From the NCBI GenBank assembly GCA_947626465.1, contig CANQSI010000019.1:1-13636 (forward strand): a stretch of DNA of 13,636 nucleotides, in the 5' to 3' direction. Source of the DNA: an uncultured Atopobiaceae bacterium (GTDB taxonomy: Bacteria; Actinomycetota; Coriobacteriia; Coriobacteriales; Atopobiaceae). The translations under genes and the position numbers were made by a program. Positions 5,959 to 12,889 of the stretch are shown one piece after another (within the stretch, counting starts at the first letter, position 1; every line of letters starts with the position of its first letter). The notes beneath the pieces are model-generated. The model was not told the origin of the DNA. It ran no database searches and saw only the letters and a program-made list of their open reading frames with translations.

Positions 5959-6495
5959 CTAGTTCACCTTAACCAACGAATAAAAATCACGATCGAAGCC
6001 GGCCTTGGCGAGCGTCTCACGCGGATGCAGGAAATCGAGCTCGAGGATGCAGCCGAAGCCGAGCACCTCCGCGCCCGCCTTCTCGGCGAGCTGCGCGCAC
6101 GCGATCGCGGTGCCGCCCGTGGCCATGAGGTCGTCGACGATGATCACCTTGTCGTCTGCGGTGAGGGCGTCCACGTGGATCTGGAGCTCGTCCTCGCCAT
6201 ACTCCAGCGCGTAGGCCTGGCTGTAGACCTCGCGGGGCAGCTTGCCGGGCTTGCGGGCGGCCACGAAGCCCGCAGAGAGGCGATACGCCACGGCCGAGCC
6301 GAGGAGGAAGCCGCGCGCCTCGGCGCTCACGACCTTCGTCACGCCAAGGCCCACGTAGTGGTCCACCAGGTCGTCGATCACGTTGGCGAAGCCCTGTGAA
6401 TCACCCAAGAGCGGCATGATGTCCTTGAAGATGACGCCAGGCTCGGGATAGTCGGGGATGTCGACGATGAGGCTCTCGTAGTCAAATGACGCCAT
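5959..6495 (-). CDS. apt: Adenine phosphoribosyltransferase
   Basis: Purine salvage enzyme in the cytoplasm that converts adenine and PRPP to AMP and pyrophosphate. The 178 residues are the usual family length. Seen in order: DIPDYPEPGVIFKDIMPLL near the N-terminus (the Apt signature, normally G..F.DI.PLL), VSAEARGFLLGSAVAYRL (substrate loop), and RKPGKLPREVYSQAYALEYG (the flexible catalytic hood). The PRPP-binding motif VIIVDDLMATGGTA follows. The start at 6495 has GAGGG about 9 bases upstream. It follows the MerR regulator gene by 52 bp and precedes the coiled-coil C40 hydrolase by 56 bp, all on one strand. That gap holds only a 5-bp hairpin (GCGCT/AGCGC, 5936-5949) without a U-tract, so read-through is likely. 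In many Firmicutes apt sits beside relA; it does not here. Confidence 0.95.
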   Translation of the reverse strand: MASFDYESLIVDIPDYPEPGVIFKDIMPLLGDSQGFANVIDDLVDHYVGLGVTKVVSAEARGFLLGSAVAYRLSAGFVAARKPGKLPREVYSQAYALEYGEDELQIHVDALTADDKVIIVDDLMATGGTAIACAQLAEKAGAEVLGFGCILELDFLHPRETLAKAGFDRDFYSLVKVN

Positions 6496-6547
6496 GGGTG
6501 CGTTCCCTCTCTTTCGCGTCGCGGATCATTGCCAAACCGTGCCTCGC

Positions 6548-7270
6548 CTAGGACACGTCCACGCCCTTCGGTGGCGTGAGGGTCTTTGCGAGATTTCTCC
6601 TGACGAGTGCGGCGCGCACGTTGCCGGTGAGCGAGATGATCTGCTCGAATGCGCGCTCCTTCGCCTCCCATTGCTCCTTCGGGTCGCCGTTTCGGCGCGC
6701 GCCGATGAAGGAGAGCACTTGGTCGATGAGCGGGCTCTCGCGGTTCGCCGACATCACGTAGGGCTTCAGGTTCCTCGGCTCGATGCCGAAGTGGCGAAGC
6801 GCCTCGGCGCTGCGGATGAGCGCGAAGTCGCGCCCATCCACGAGATCGCTCTGCCTCGGGGAGCTCTTGAGCTCGATGAGCTGGCACTGCGCGAGCTGTC
6901 GTACGAACGCCACGGAGACGCCGAGCTTCTCGGGGATGCTGTCGATGGGATGGAGGCGATCGGTGACGTCCTTCGTGTCGACGATGGCCTGCGGGAAGGC
7001 ATCCACGCCACCCACCGGCGTGGAGGAATTGCCGTCGAGCTCCTCCTTGATCACGGAGAGCGGCAGAAAGCGCGTCTTCTGCAGGTAGAGGATGGTCTCG
7101 AGGCGTTTGATGTCCTGTGGCGTGAAGAGACGGTAGCCCCCGCTCGAGCGCTCGAGGTGGAGCAGCCCCTCATCCTCGAGGTAACGCACCTTCGACACGG
7201 TGAGGTCGGGGTAGGACTGCTGGAGCCGCTTCACGACCTTTCCGATGGTGACGTAGGTGGTCCGAGCCAT
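6548..7270 (-). CDS. ftsR: MerR-family regulator of the FtsR / Rv1828 type
   Basis: DNA-binding regulator. In Corynebacterium the homologue FtsR activates ftsZ; in Mycobacterium it is Rv1828, next to garA. 240 residues. The N-terminal winged helix-turn-helix (about 7-65) has the unusual form shared by this subgroup: TIGKVVKRLQQSYPDLTVSKVRYLEDEGLL, where the SYPDLTVSK insert replaces the compact MerR start. RSSGGYRLFTPQDIKRL and RFLPLSVIKEELD follow. The C-terminal half contains RHFGIEPRNLKPYVMSANRE, resembling the AEYGVEPRHLRAF segment of Rv1828, and no effector-binding cysteines or metal site. It starts 13 bases after the FHA gene, so the two form an operon. The symbol rests on motif similarity and on the neighbour; target genes in this organism are unknown. 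The ribosome site is weak (GCAGG). Confidence 0.85.
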   Translation of the reverse strand: MARTTYVTIGKVVKRLQQSYPDLTVSKVRYLEDEGLLHLERSSGGYRLFTPQDIKRLETILYLQKTRFLPLSVIKEELDGNSSTPVGGVDAFPQAIVDTKDVTDRLHPIDSIPEKLGVSVAFVRQLAQCQLIELKSSPRQSDLVDGRDFALIRSAEALRHFGIEPRNLKPYVMSANRESPLIDQVLSFIGARRNGDPKEQWEAKERAFEQIISLTGNVRAALVRRNLAKTLTPPKGVDVS

Positions 7271-7283
7271 GGCTGCCTGCCCG

Positions 7284-7709
7284 CTACTCGCCGTTCGATA
7301 CGGGAATTCGATTCGTGGATTGCGTCGTGTGGTAGACCATCCGGAACGTGCCGATCTGGATCGTGGAGCCGTCCTCGAGCGTGGCGCGGTTCATGATGGC
7401 GCCGTCGACCCACGTGCCGTTCAAGGATCCGAGGTCCTCGAGCTGGGCGCCCTTCTCCGTGAGCTCGAGCCGAGCGTGGTGGCGCGACACCGTCATGTCG
7501 TTCAAGAAGACGTTGTTCGAGGGGTCGCGCCCGATCGTGATGAGCGGCATGTCGAGCACGAACGTGGTTCCCGTATGCGGGCCCTTCACGATGGAGAGTG
7601 TGGGATTGGGAAGCCGATCGTGGGCCGCGAGATCGGGAACGGTCTCATCGGCGGAGGGCATACGGAAGATCGTGGTGGGGTTCTGGTTGGCCTTTGCGCC
7701 GTCACTCAT
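7284..7709 (-). CDS. garA: FHA-domain protein resembling GarA/OdhI
   Basis: Cytoplasmic phosphothreonine-binding protein. 141 residues: a flexible N-terminal tail (1-35) and one FHA domain (37-125). The FHA core is visible: ITIGRDPSNN (R61), VSRHHARLEL (S75, R76, H78) and LNGTWVDG (N97). The tail carries TTIFR (T12-T13), corresponding to the ETTSVFR motif of mycobacterial GarA. There, one of the two threonines is phosphorylated by PknB/PknG-type kinases and then binds the protein's own FHA domain. In mycobacteria and corynebacteria the unphosphorylated form restrains 2-oxoglutarate dehydrogenase and tunes glutamate metabolism; whether that applies here is not shown by the sequence. The ftsR-like gene follows after 13 bases, the same order as in other Actinobacteria. 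Upstream is a 137-bp gap with a palindrome. Possible ribosome sites are GAGAGG (about 12 bases off) or AAGGT close to the ATG. Confidence 0.87.
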   Translation of the reverse strand: MSDGAKANQNPTTIFRMPSADETVPDLAAHDRLPNPTLSIVKGPHTGTTFVLDMPLITIGRDPSNNVFLNDMTVSRHHARLELTEKGAQLEDLGSLNGTWVDGAIMNRATLEDGSTIQIGTFRMVYHTTQSTNRIPVSNGE

Positions 7710-7742
7710 ACCTTATGCAGCCTCTCTTCAGAGTTTCCGCAG

Positions 7743-7752
7743 TTGTCGACAA
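7743..7752. promoter_or_regulatory. Palindrome TTGTCGACAA upstream of the FHA gene, possible operator
   Basis: A perfect 10-bp palindrome lies 34 bases before the FHA start codon, in the only gap of notable size in this part of the minus-strand run (7710-7846). Flanking bases extend it imperfectly (CAG left, GTG right). TACACT at 7759-7754, on the minus strand just upstream, could be a -10 box, but no clear -35 was found. The regulator, if any, is unknown. Confidence 0.3.
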
Positions 7753-7846
7753 GTGTAAACCAATATGGAGGGCCGAGTGTAGGCCTCGAGGCGAACGTGA
7801 ACGTGAGAGTTGCGCATGAGGGTCTGAAAGGCTCAAGTTCCGAGCG

Positions 7847-8221
7847 TCAGCGGCACGCGATAGCCTCGATCTGCACCGGAGCGTCGAGGGGGAGCGCACT
7901 CACGCCGATCACGCTTCGCGCGGGATAGGGCCTCGCGATCCGCTCCGCGAGCACTTCGTCCACGATCGAGAGGTCCGCGAGGTCCGTGAGCCACACATGG
8001 AGCAGGCACACATCCTCGAGGGTGAGATCGACGTCCCTGAGCACTGCCTCCACATTCGCGATGCAGCGAGCCACCTGCGCGCCGAGCGACGCCTCGATGA
8101 GCTCGCCGGTCGAGGGGTCGATAGGCAGCTGGGAGGAAACGAACACGTAGCGCGCGGCCGAGGTGCCCTGCGAATACGAGCCCGTGGGCTTCGGCGCATT
8201 CTCCGCGTGGATGGTGTACAT
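7847..8221 (-). CDS. ridA: RidA-family enamine/imine deaminase
   Basis: Small cytoplasmic enzyme that hydrolyses reactive 2-aminoacrylate and related enamines to keto acids plus ammonia, protecting PLP enzymes from damage. 124 residues, normal for the family, which works as a trimer. Conserved features: GSYSQG (Y16) near the N-terminus, SSQLPIDPSTGEL, the catalytic-site arginine R102 in PARSVIGV, and E120 in QIEAIA. R102 corresponds to the arginine that defines true RidA activity (R105 in the enteric enzyme), so this is probably an active RidA and not a divergent Rid subgroup. It starts 10 bases after the stop of the MalY/PatB gene, with a run of six G before the start (GGGGGG, about 5 bases spacing), so the two are co-translated from one message. 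The neighbour produces 2-aminoacrylate during C-S lyase turnover, which matches this job. Confidence 0.92.
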   Translation of the reverse strand: MYTIHAENAPKPTGSYSQGTSAARYVFVSSQLPIDPSTGELIEASLGAQVARCIANVEAVLRDVDLTLEDVCLLHVWLTDLADLSIVDEVLAERIARPYPARSVIGVSALPLDAPVQIEAIACR

Positions 8222-8231
8222 CGCAGCCCCC

Positions 8232-9467
8232 CTACGCCCTCAACTCGTCAAGCGCCTCATCGAAGCGCACGAGCGCGCGCTCGATGATGGGCGTTGGGCA
8301 TGCGAGGTTCCAGCGCTCGAACCCCTCCCCCTGCACGCCGAACATCCTGCCCTCATCGAAGTAGAGGTCGTGGGCGTGCATCACGCGTTCGATGGTCTTG
8401 GCCTCGGCCCCCGAGGCGCGAAGGTCGATCCAGGCGAGGTAGGTGCCCTCGAGCTCGCTCACCACCGCCCACGGATGCGTTTTCTGGAGATGGCTTCGAA
8501 GGAGCTCGTAGTTTCGCCAGATGATGGTGATGAGATCCTCGAGCCAACCCTCGCACTCGTCGTAGGCCACCTGGCATGCGCGCCATGCGAGCGCGTTCAG
8601 GCCCGAGATGCCGGTTTTGGCCATCTGGTTCTTGAACGTCGCCCGCATACGCGCGTTCTCGATGAAGATGTTCGAGCATTGGAGCCCCGCGATGTTGAAG
8701 GTCTTCGAGGGCGCCGTGGCCACCATGCAGTACTCGAACTGCCCCGGCTTCATGGCCTTCATGAGCGTGGTGTGCGCGTTTCCCGGCATGATGAGGTCGT
8801 TGTGGATCTCGTCGGAGACGATGAACACGTCATTGGCCACGCAGAGCGATACGAGGGTGTTGAGCTCGTCTTTCGTCCACACGCGCCCCACCGGGTTATG
8901 CGGCGAGCAGAGGATGAGCAGGCGGTTCGAGGGAACCTTCACGAGCTCGGCGAGCGCTTCGAAGTCCATGCGCCAATGGTCGTTCTCATAGACGAGCGGG
9001 TTTTCGATCACGCGGCGCCCGTTTTCCGCGACGGCGCGGAAAAATGGATAGTACACGGGCGGTTGGATGATGACACCATCCCCCACCTGCGTGAACGCCT
9101 GTACCGCCGTGCAGATGGCCGGCACCACGCCCGGGGTGCACACGAGCCAGTCGAGGCTCGGCGTCCAGGAATGGCGTCGAAACTGCCAGCCCAGAACCGA
9201 ATCGAGGTAGTCGTCCGTCGCGACGGTGTAGCCCAAGGTGGAGATGGCGGCGGTTTCCTGGATGGCGCGCACGATCTCCGGCGCCGTCCGGAATTCCATG
9301 TCGGCCACGGAAAACGGCACGACCCCGGGCTTCACGTCCGCGTTGTCCTCATACATGAGGTTCCACTTCGCGGAGCCCTCGAGCGAGCGGTCGAGCGGCG
9401 TCTCGAAGTCGTAGGCCGAGCGTGTGGCGAAGACATTGCTCGAGGTGAACGGGGTGGTTTGAGGCAT
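8232..9467 (-). CDS. patB: MalY/PatB-type PLP C-S beta-lyase (cystathionine beta-lyase)
   Basis: PLP-dependent aminotransferase-fold enzyme that splits cystathionine or other cysteine-S conjugates into a thiol, pyruvate and ammonia, with 2-aminoacrylate as intermediate. 411 residues, close to the MalY/PatB family size. Features: VVPFSVADMEFRTAPEI (49-65), a family hallmark; LGYT (79-82); PPVYYPFF (136-143); HNPVGRVW (190-197, N191); SDEIHNDL (218-225, D219). The PLP lysine is K255 in APSKTFNIAGLQ, and the substrate carboxylate arginine is R385 in FERWNLACP. Start at 9467: AAGGGAG lies 6 bases upstream; the frame continues upstream without a stop but has no better start. It follows the dacF-like gene by 23 bases and is followed by ridA after 10 bases. 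MalY proteins sometimes also regulate sugar genes; nothing here suggests that. Confidence 0.93.
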   Translation of the reverse strand: MPQTTPFTSSNVFATRSAYDFETPLDRSLEGSAKWNLMYEDNADVKPGVVPFSVADMEFRTAPEIVRAIQETAAISTLGYTVATDDYLDSVLGWQFRRHSWTPSLDWLVCTPGVVPAICTAVQAFTQVGDGVIIQPPVYYPFFRAVAENGRRVIENPLVYENDHWRMDFEALAELVKVPSNRLLILCSPHNPVGRVWTKDELNTLVSLCVANDVFIVSDEIHNDLIMPGNAHTTLMKAMKPGQFEYCMVATAPSKTFNIAGLQCSNIFIENARMRATFKNQMAKTGISGLNALAWRACQVAYDECEGWLEDLITIIWRNYELLRSHLQKTHPWAVVSELEGTYLAWIDLRASGAEAKTIERVMHAHDLYFDEGRMFGVQGEGFERWNLACPTPIIERALVRFDEALDELRA

Positions 9468-9490
9468 CGCTACTCCCTTGTGCGCGATGG

Positions 9491-10669
9491 TCAGACGGCA
9501 TTCGCGAGGCCGGGGAGGCCGTGGAGCGTGAGCGTCTCGTAGAGGGGATCGTGGCTCGGCGCGCTCACGCGCACAAGCCCCCTCGCCTCGTAGCCACAGG
9601 CATCGAGCGTGAGGCCGTCTTGGCTCCACGCGCCCGCGCCTACGCGCTCGCCTCCGAGAAACGTGCTTGTCCCAGGCGCGATCTTCGCCTCCGCGACCAT
9701 CGGGGCGAGGCTCGGCCACGCGAGCACCTCCACCTCCTCGGGCGAGCTCGCCGCGATGTCCCACCCGAAGAGGAGCGGATAGCGATAGGAGGCGGCGCGG
9801 ATCGCAGGCGATGCCACCGTCACGCGCTCATAGGCCCCATACGCCCAGTCCCAAAGCGTCCGCGTATCGCTGAAGCGCCCTTCCGGCGTGTCGCAGCCAA
9901 GCACGCAGGAGTAGAGGGTCGTGTTGCTTTGGCGCACCGCGCCGAGGAACGTCACTCCCAGCTCCACCTGCCCGGTCTTGATCCCCATCGCCCCTGGGTA
10001 GGTGCCGAGGAGCGCATCGGTGCTGTTGAAGGTGTAGTCCTCGTCCTGCACCTTCACCGTCACGCTCGGAAGATCCACCGTCTTCGCGATGAAGGGGTAG
10101 TTGAGGAGCGCATAGCGGCCGAGCTCCGCTTGGTCTCGCGCGCTCGTGAGGTGGCCGTCGGCCTCGAGGCCGTGGGTGTTCGCGTAGTGGGTTTCGGATA
10201 GCCCGAGGGCCTCGGCCTTCGCATTCATCACATCCACGAATGCCGCCTCGCTGCCCGAAACGGCCTCCCCCACCATCACCGCGCAATCGTTCGCGGAGTA
10301 CACGAGCATCACCCGAAGGAGGTCGCCGAAGGAGATCGTGGCGCCCTCGGGGAGATCCGCCTTCTGGGCTGCGGGCTCATCGGGGAAGTCGACCTTGGTG
10401 ATCGTGATCTGCTGGTCGAGCGGGATTCCCGAATCGAGCGCGCAGACGGCGGTCATGAGCTTGGTGATCGACGCCGGCACGAATTGCTCGTCCGCGTTCC
10501 TCTCATAAAGCGTATGGCCCGCGGCATCGAGCACGATCGCCGCGTCTGCCTCGACGAGCGCGGGCTCCCCCACCTCCGCCATCGCAGGCTCGGCAGCTGC
10601 GAGGGCACACGCTACGAGCACGCAGCACGCGATGCCGAGGCGGGAGAAGATGCGTCCGATTGCCCTCAT
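9491..10669 (-). CDS. D-alanyl-D-alanine carboxypeptidase (serine peptidase S11, DacF/PBP5 type)
   Basis: Low-molecular-mass penicillin-binding protein that trims the terminal D-Ala from peptidoglycan pentapeptides outside the membrane. 392 residues. The signal peptide is about 1-31 (cleavage after AMA). The three active-site motifs are SITK (S67, K70), SAN (S125-N127) and KTG (231-233). Family segments DAAIVLDAAGHTLYERNADEQFVPAS and MNAKAEALGLSETHYANTHGL are evident. After the catalytic domain (to about 275) is a region of about 115 residues that could hold the beta-rich C-terminal domain of PBP5. I see no clear C-terminal amphipathic anchor, so membrane attachment is uncertain. Its ATG shares bases with the TGA stop of the pgsA-like gene (ATGA, 10666-10669), implying translational coupling. 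The MalY-like gene follows after 23 bases. Confidence 0.93.
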   Translation of the reverse strand: MRAIGRIFSRLGIACCVLVACALAAAEPAMAEVGEPALVEADAAIVLDAAGHTLYERNADEQFVPASITKLMTAVCALDSGIPLDQQITITKVDFPDEPAAQKADLPEGATISFGDLLRVMLVYSANDCAVMVGEAVSGSEAAFVDVMNAKAEALGLSETHYANTHGLEADGHLTSARDQAELGRYALLNYPFIAKTVDLPSVTVKVQDEDYTFNSTDALLGTYPGAMGIKTGQVELGVTFLGAVRQSNTTLYSCVLGCDTPEGRFSDTRTLWDWAYGAYERVTVASPAIRAASYRYPLLFGWDIAASSPEEVEVLAWPSLAPMVAEAKIAPGTSTFLGGERVGAGAWSQDGLTLDACGYEARGLVRVSAPSHDPLYETLTLHGLPGLANAV

Positions 10670-11415
10670 TGCGCCTTTCCTCGTGCCCGTTTCGCCTCCG
10701 CGCCCTTCTTGTCGCCGAAGTCAGATGGCTCGTCGGCGAGCAGTCCGCGATCGCGATCCTCTTTGAGCTGGAGGCCCTCGATCGTGTACATCACCGCCGT
10801 GATGATGCTGGTCACGCAGCCCGCGTAGACGAAGAGGAGCCCGAGCGAGCCGCCCTCCGCGTTCAGAACCGGAAGCCAGCCCACGTCCACGAGCCCGAGG
10901 CCGCTCACATACGGCCAATCCAGAAGGCAGAGCGTGAAGCCGAAGAGCAAAAGCGCCGTCGTCACCTTCCCGATGAAAAGGACGTCGAGCGGCCGCTTGC
11001 GCACGCCGAAGAGGAGCGTCATGCCGAAGGCCAGGTAGATGTCGCGCCCAATCACGAGGATGGCCACCCAGAGCGGGAGATCCCCCACCCACACGAGCGC
11101 GACCACGCCGCAGAAGAGGAGGAGCCTGTCGACGGCGGGGTCGAGCAGCTTCCCCAGCCAGGACACGGTGTTGGTCCTTCGCGCCACCTGGCCGTCGAGG
11201 AAGTCCGTCGAGGCCGCCACGCCATAGAGCACGAAGCAGGCGATGCGGTTGAACCCGTTCACGAAGAGGCAGAAGAACGTGATCGCGAGGGCGATGCGGC
11301 AAAACGTGATGACGTTCGCGATGGTGAAGATCTTCATCGAGGGGTTGTTCGAGGTGCCGACGGGAGCCGTGGGGTCGGCCGAGTTGATCTTGTCCTCAAA
11401 GTAGCGAAACCTCAC
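10666..11415 (-). CDS. pgsA: CDP-alcohol phosphatidyltransferase, PgsA-like
   Basis: Integral membrane enzyme that transfers a phosphatidyl group from CDP-diacylglycerol to an alcohol, most likely glycerol-3-phosphate for phosphatidylglycerol synthesis. The signature D-x2-DG-x2-AR-x8-G-x3-D-x3-D is complete in DFLDGQVARRTNTVSWLG followed by KLLDPAVD. Several hydrophobic helices follow (LLLFCGVVALVWVG, LPLWVAILVIG, VTTALLLFGFTLCLL, LGLLFVYAGCVTSIITAVMY). 249 residues, longer than typical PgsA (about 180-200). The excess is a 26-residue polar N-terminal extension before MKIFTIANVITFCR and a charged Lys/Arg/Glu tail of about 35 residues. The start is GTG at 11415, with GGGGAG 6 bases upstream; the internal ATG at M27 has no ribosome site. 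First gene of the minus-strand run, overlapping the dacF-like gene by 4 bp. The alcohol specificity is inferred; inositol-phosphate or other CDP-alcohol specificity is possible. Confidence 0.88.
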   Translation of the reverse strand: MRFRYFEDKINSADPTAPVGTSNNPSMKIFTIANVITFCRIALAITFFCLFVNGFNRIACFVLYGVAASTDFLDGQVARRTNTVSWLGKLLDPAVDRLLLFCGVVALVWVGDLPLWVAILVIGRDIYLAFGMTLLFGVRKRPLDVLFIGKVTTALLLFGFTLCLLDWPYVSGLGLVDVGWLPVLNAEGGSLGLLFVYAGCVTSIITAVMYTIEGLQLKEDRDRGLLADEPSDFGDKKGAEAKRARGKAQ

Positions 11416-11561
11416 CGTGTACTCCCCGGCAGTCCTCGATTAAGCCCCGTAATGCCGCGCCCTGCGCAGTGCACAGAGAGCATCTTAGCGCGAGCGCCCC
11501 GGCCTCGCGATCGCGTGCCCCTTGAGAGGACGGCTAGAATTGCCCCTCGAAGGGAGCGGCT
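11416..11561. promoter_or_regulatory. Divergent promoter region between pgsA-like and tetraspan genes
   Basis: 146 bp separating two divergent genes. On the plus strand TAGAAT (11535-11540) is a good -10 box for the tetraspan gene, 22 bases before its start codon. No recognisable -35 lies 16-18 bp upstream. On the minus strand TAAGAT (11488-11483) is a possible -10 for pgsA; support is weak. Confidence 0.45.
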
Positions 11562-12047
11562 ATGAACGGATACCAGCGCATCCTCAAGCTCTTCTCGATC
11601 TTCGCCATCGTCCTCGGCACGATCGTCCTCATAGGGGGCCTCATCATCGCGATCTCGGTGTTCTCCGTGACGTCGAACCCGGAGAGCCTCGAGGCCATCA
11701 CCGAGAGCCTCGCGGCAGAGGGCATGGAGGACGTGGATGCCGACGACCTCGTGCAGACGGTCGGGCAATCGGGCGGCGTCGTGCTGCTCATCGGCGGCTT
11801 CGTGCTCGCGACGGGCATCCTCGGCGTCATCGGCGCAAACGACCCCAAGAAGTCGATGCCGGTCTACATCTTCTCGATCATCGGGCTCGTGGCGGCGTGC
11901 GTCACGCTTGCCTCCGGCATACTCGCCATCTTCTTCGGAGCACCCCTCACAAGCCCGAACGGCGCCATCACCTCGGTGCTTTCCGTGTGCCTCATGGCCA
12001 TCTTCTTCTGGCTCGCGCGAAGGGTGAAGAAGATCGCCTACCTCTAG
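11562..12047 (+). CDS. Small four-helix membrane protein of unknown function
   Basis: 161 residues, predicted integral membrane protein. Four hydrophobic helices at about 11-34, 71-92, 100-125 and 134-152. The loop between helices 1 and 2 (about 36-68) is acidic, with repeated ESL and EDVDADD, and lies on the outside if the basic C-terminus (LARRVKKIAYL) and the KK of the 93-99 loop are cytoplasmic by the positive-inside rule. I do not recognise a family motif or catalytic residues. The start is well supported: AAGGGAG lies 6 bases before the ATG, and a TAGAAT -10 box lies just upstream. It forms a single-gene transcript ended by the terminator at 12078-12107. The pgsA-like gene is divergent, so a link to membrane lipid or envelope functions is only a guess. 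Confidence 0.85.
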   Translation: MNGYQRILKLFSIFAIVLGTIVLIGGLIIAISVFSVTSNPESLEAITESLAAEGMEDVDADDLVQTVGQSGGVVLLIGGFVLATGILGVIGANDPKKSMPVYIFSIIGLVAACVTLASGILAIFFGAPLTSPNGAITSVLSVCLMAIFFWLARRVKKIAYL

Positions 12048-12077
12048 CGACGTCGCAGGACTGCGCCAATACGAAAG

Positions 12078-12107
12078 AAGGCCGAGGGCTTTTGGCCCCC
12101 GGCCTTT
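12078..12107. terminator. Bidirectional terminator between the tetraspan gene and tRNA-Pro
   Basis: Stem AAGGCCG (12078-12084) with CGGCCTT, then one mismatch and a further GGGC/GCCC-type pairing around a TTTT-containing loop. On the plus strand it is followed by TCATTTCCT, giving a usable U-rich tail 30 bases after the tetraspan stop. On the minus strand it lies just past the tRNA 3' end, with a poorer tail (CTTTCG). Confidence 0.75.
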
Positions 12108-12114
12108 CATTTCC

Positions 12115-12191
<77 letters not shown>

Positions 12192-12221
12192 TTTCGCCCG
12201 CTTGGGCGGATACGTATGCTA

Positions 12222-12809
12222 TCACAAGCCAAGGGCCTCTCGGAGCTGGCCCACGCTCACGAGTTTCGTGCCGAAGCAGCGCTCCATGTGCTCGAAGGCG
12301 CCTTCCTGCGTGCCGACGAGGAAGGTCATGGTCGCCTCCTTCACCACGACGGACGCGTAGTTGCGGAAATACGCGTCGGCGAGCGTGTGGAGGACGCAGA
12401 TGTTCGTGTCGGAGCCGATGGCGATGACGGTCTTCACGCCGAGCTCGCGAAGGGTGAGGTCGAGGTCGGTCTCGAAGAAGCCGGAGTAGCGGCGCTTCTC
12501 GATGATGAAGTCGCGCGGCGAGGATCCCAGGAGCTTCGCGGGCTTGGAGGCCTCGGCGCCCGCCATGCCATGCGGCCCCCAGAGGTCGAGCTCGCGGTCG
12601 AGCCCCTCGATGTGCGCATCGCAGCACATCACCACGGGAAGCCCCGCCTCGCGGCAAAGCTCCGCCACTTCGGCGCAAGCCTCGCCGAACGCACGGTTCT
12701 CTGCGGTCTGGTCGGAATCGAGGAAGCCGCCCTCGAGGACGTCGATCACGAGGAGCGCGGTGGTTTCCGGGTCGATGGAGAGCATCGCGTCATGGAGTTC
12801 TTCAGCCAT
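12222..12809 (-). CDS. Isochorismatase-fold cysteine hydrolase, nicotinamidase-like
   Basis: Probable amidase that converts nicotinamide to nicotinate for NAD recycling. 195 residues. The catalytic triad of the superfamily is present: D23 (LLVIDVLEGGF), K105 (IIEKRRYSGFF) and C138 (SDTNICVLHT). A metal site typical of nicotinamidases is suggested by D64, H66 (CCDAHIEGL) and H80 (WGPHGMAG). The run EKRRYSGFFETDLDLTLRE closely resembles the corresponding EK.RYS.F..TDLEL.LRE segment of Bacillus nicotinamidases, which is why I favour PncA over isochorismatase or ureidoacrylate hydrolase. Substrate assignment remains moderate because this fold has many activities. The start at 12809 has AAAGGTGA about 6 bases upstream. 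It is divergent from the alkyltransferase gene across 80 bp, and the tRNA-Pro follows downstream. Confidence 0.85.
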   Translation of the reverse strand: MAEELHDAMLSIDPETTALLVIDVLEGGFLDSDQTAENRAFGEACAEVAELCREAGLPVVMCCDAHIEGLDRELDLWGPHGMAGAEASKPAKLLGSSPRDFIIEKRRYSGFFETDLDLTLRELGVKTVIAIGSDTNICVLHTLADAYFRNYASVVVKEATMTFLVGTQEGAFEHMERCFGTKLVSVGQLREALGL

Positions 12810-12889
12810 GGTTCACCTTTCATTGGCCGGTACGCGTGCGGCCTATGATAGAGCGAGCCAGCATGCGCAACCTTCACTCGGGAGTGGTT
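12810..12889. promoter_or_regulatory. Divergent intergenic region, nicotinamidase-like / alkyltransferase
   Basis: 80 bp between two divergent start codons. TATGAT (12844-12849) on the plus strand is a plausible -10 box for the alkyltransferase gene, giving a leader of about 35 bases. No clear -35 and no LexA-type box are visible. GGGAG at 12880-12884 is the ribosome site for the ATG at 12890. Confidence 0.4.

Noticed and set aside
8163..9542. 459-codon plus-strand open frame
   Set aside because: Antisense to the MalY/PatB and RidA genes, with no recognisable domain.
9468..9764. N-terminal extension of the MalY/PatB gene to 9764
   Set aside because: The added 99 residues are Arg/Gly/Ala-rich, overlap the carboxypeptidase gene and have no family similarity; AAGGGAG marks the start at 9467.
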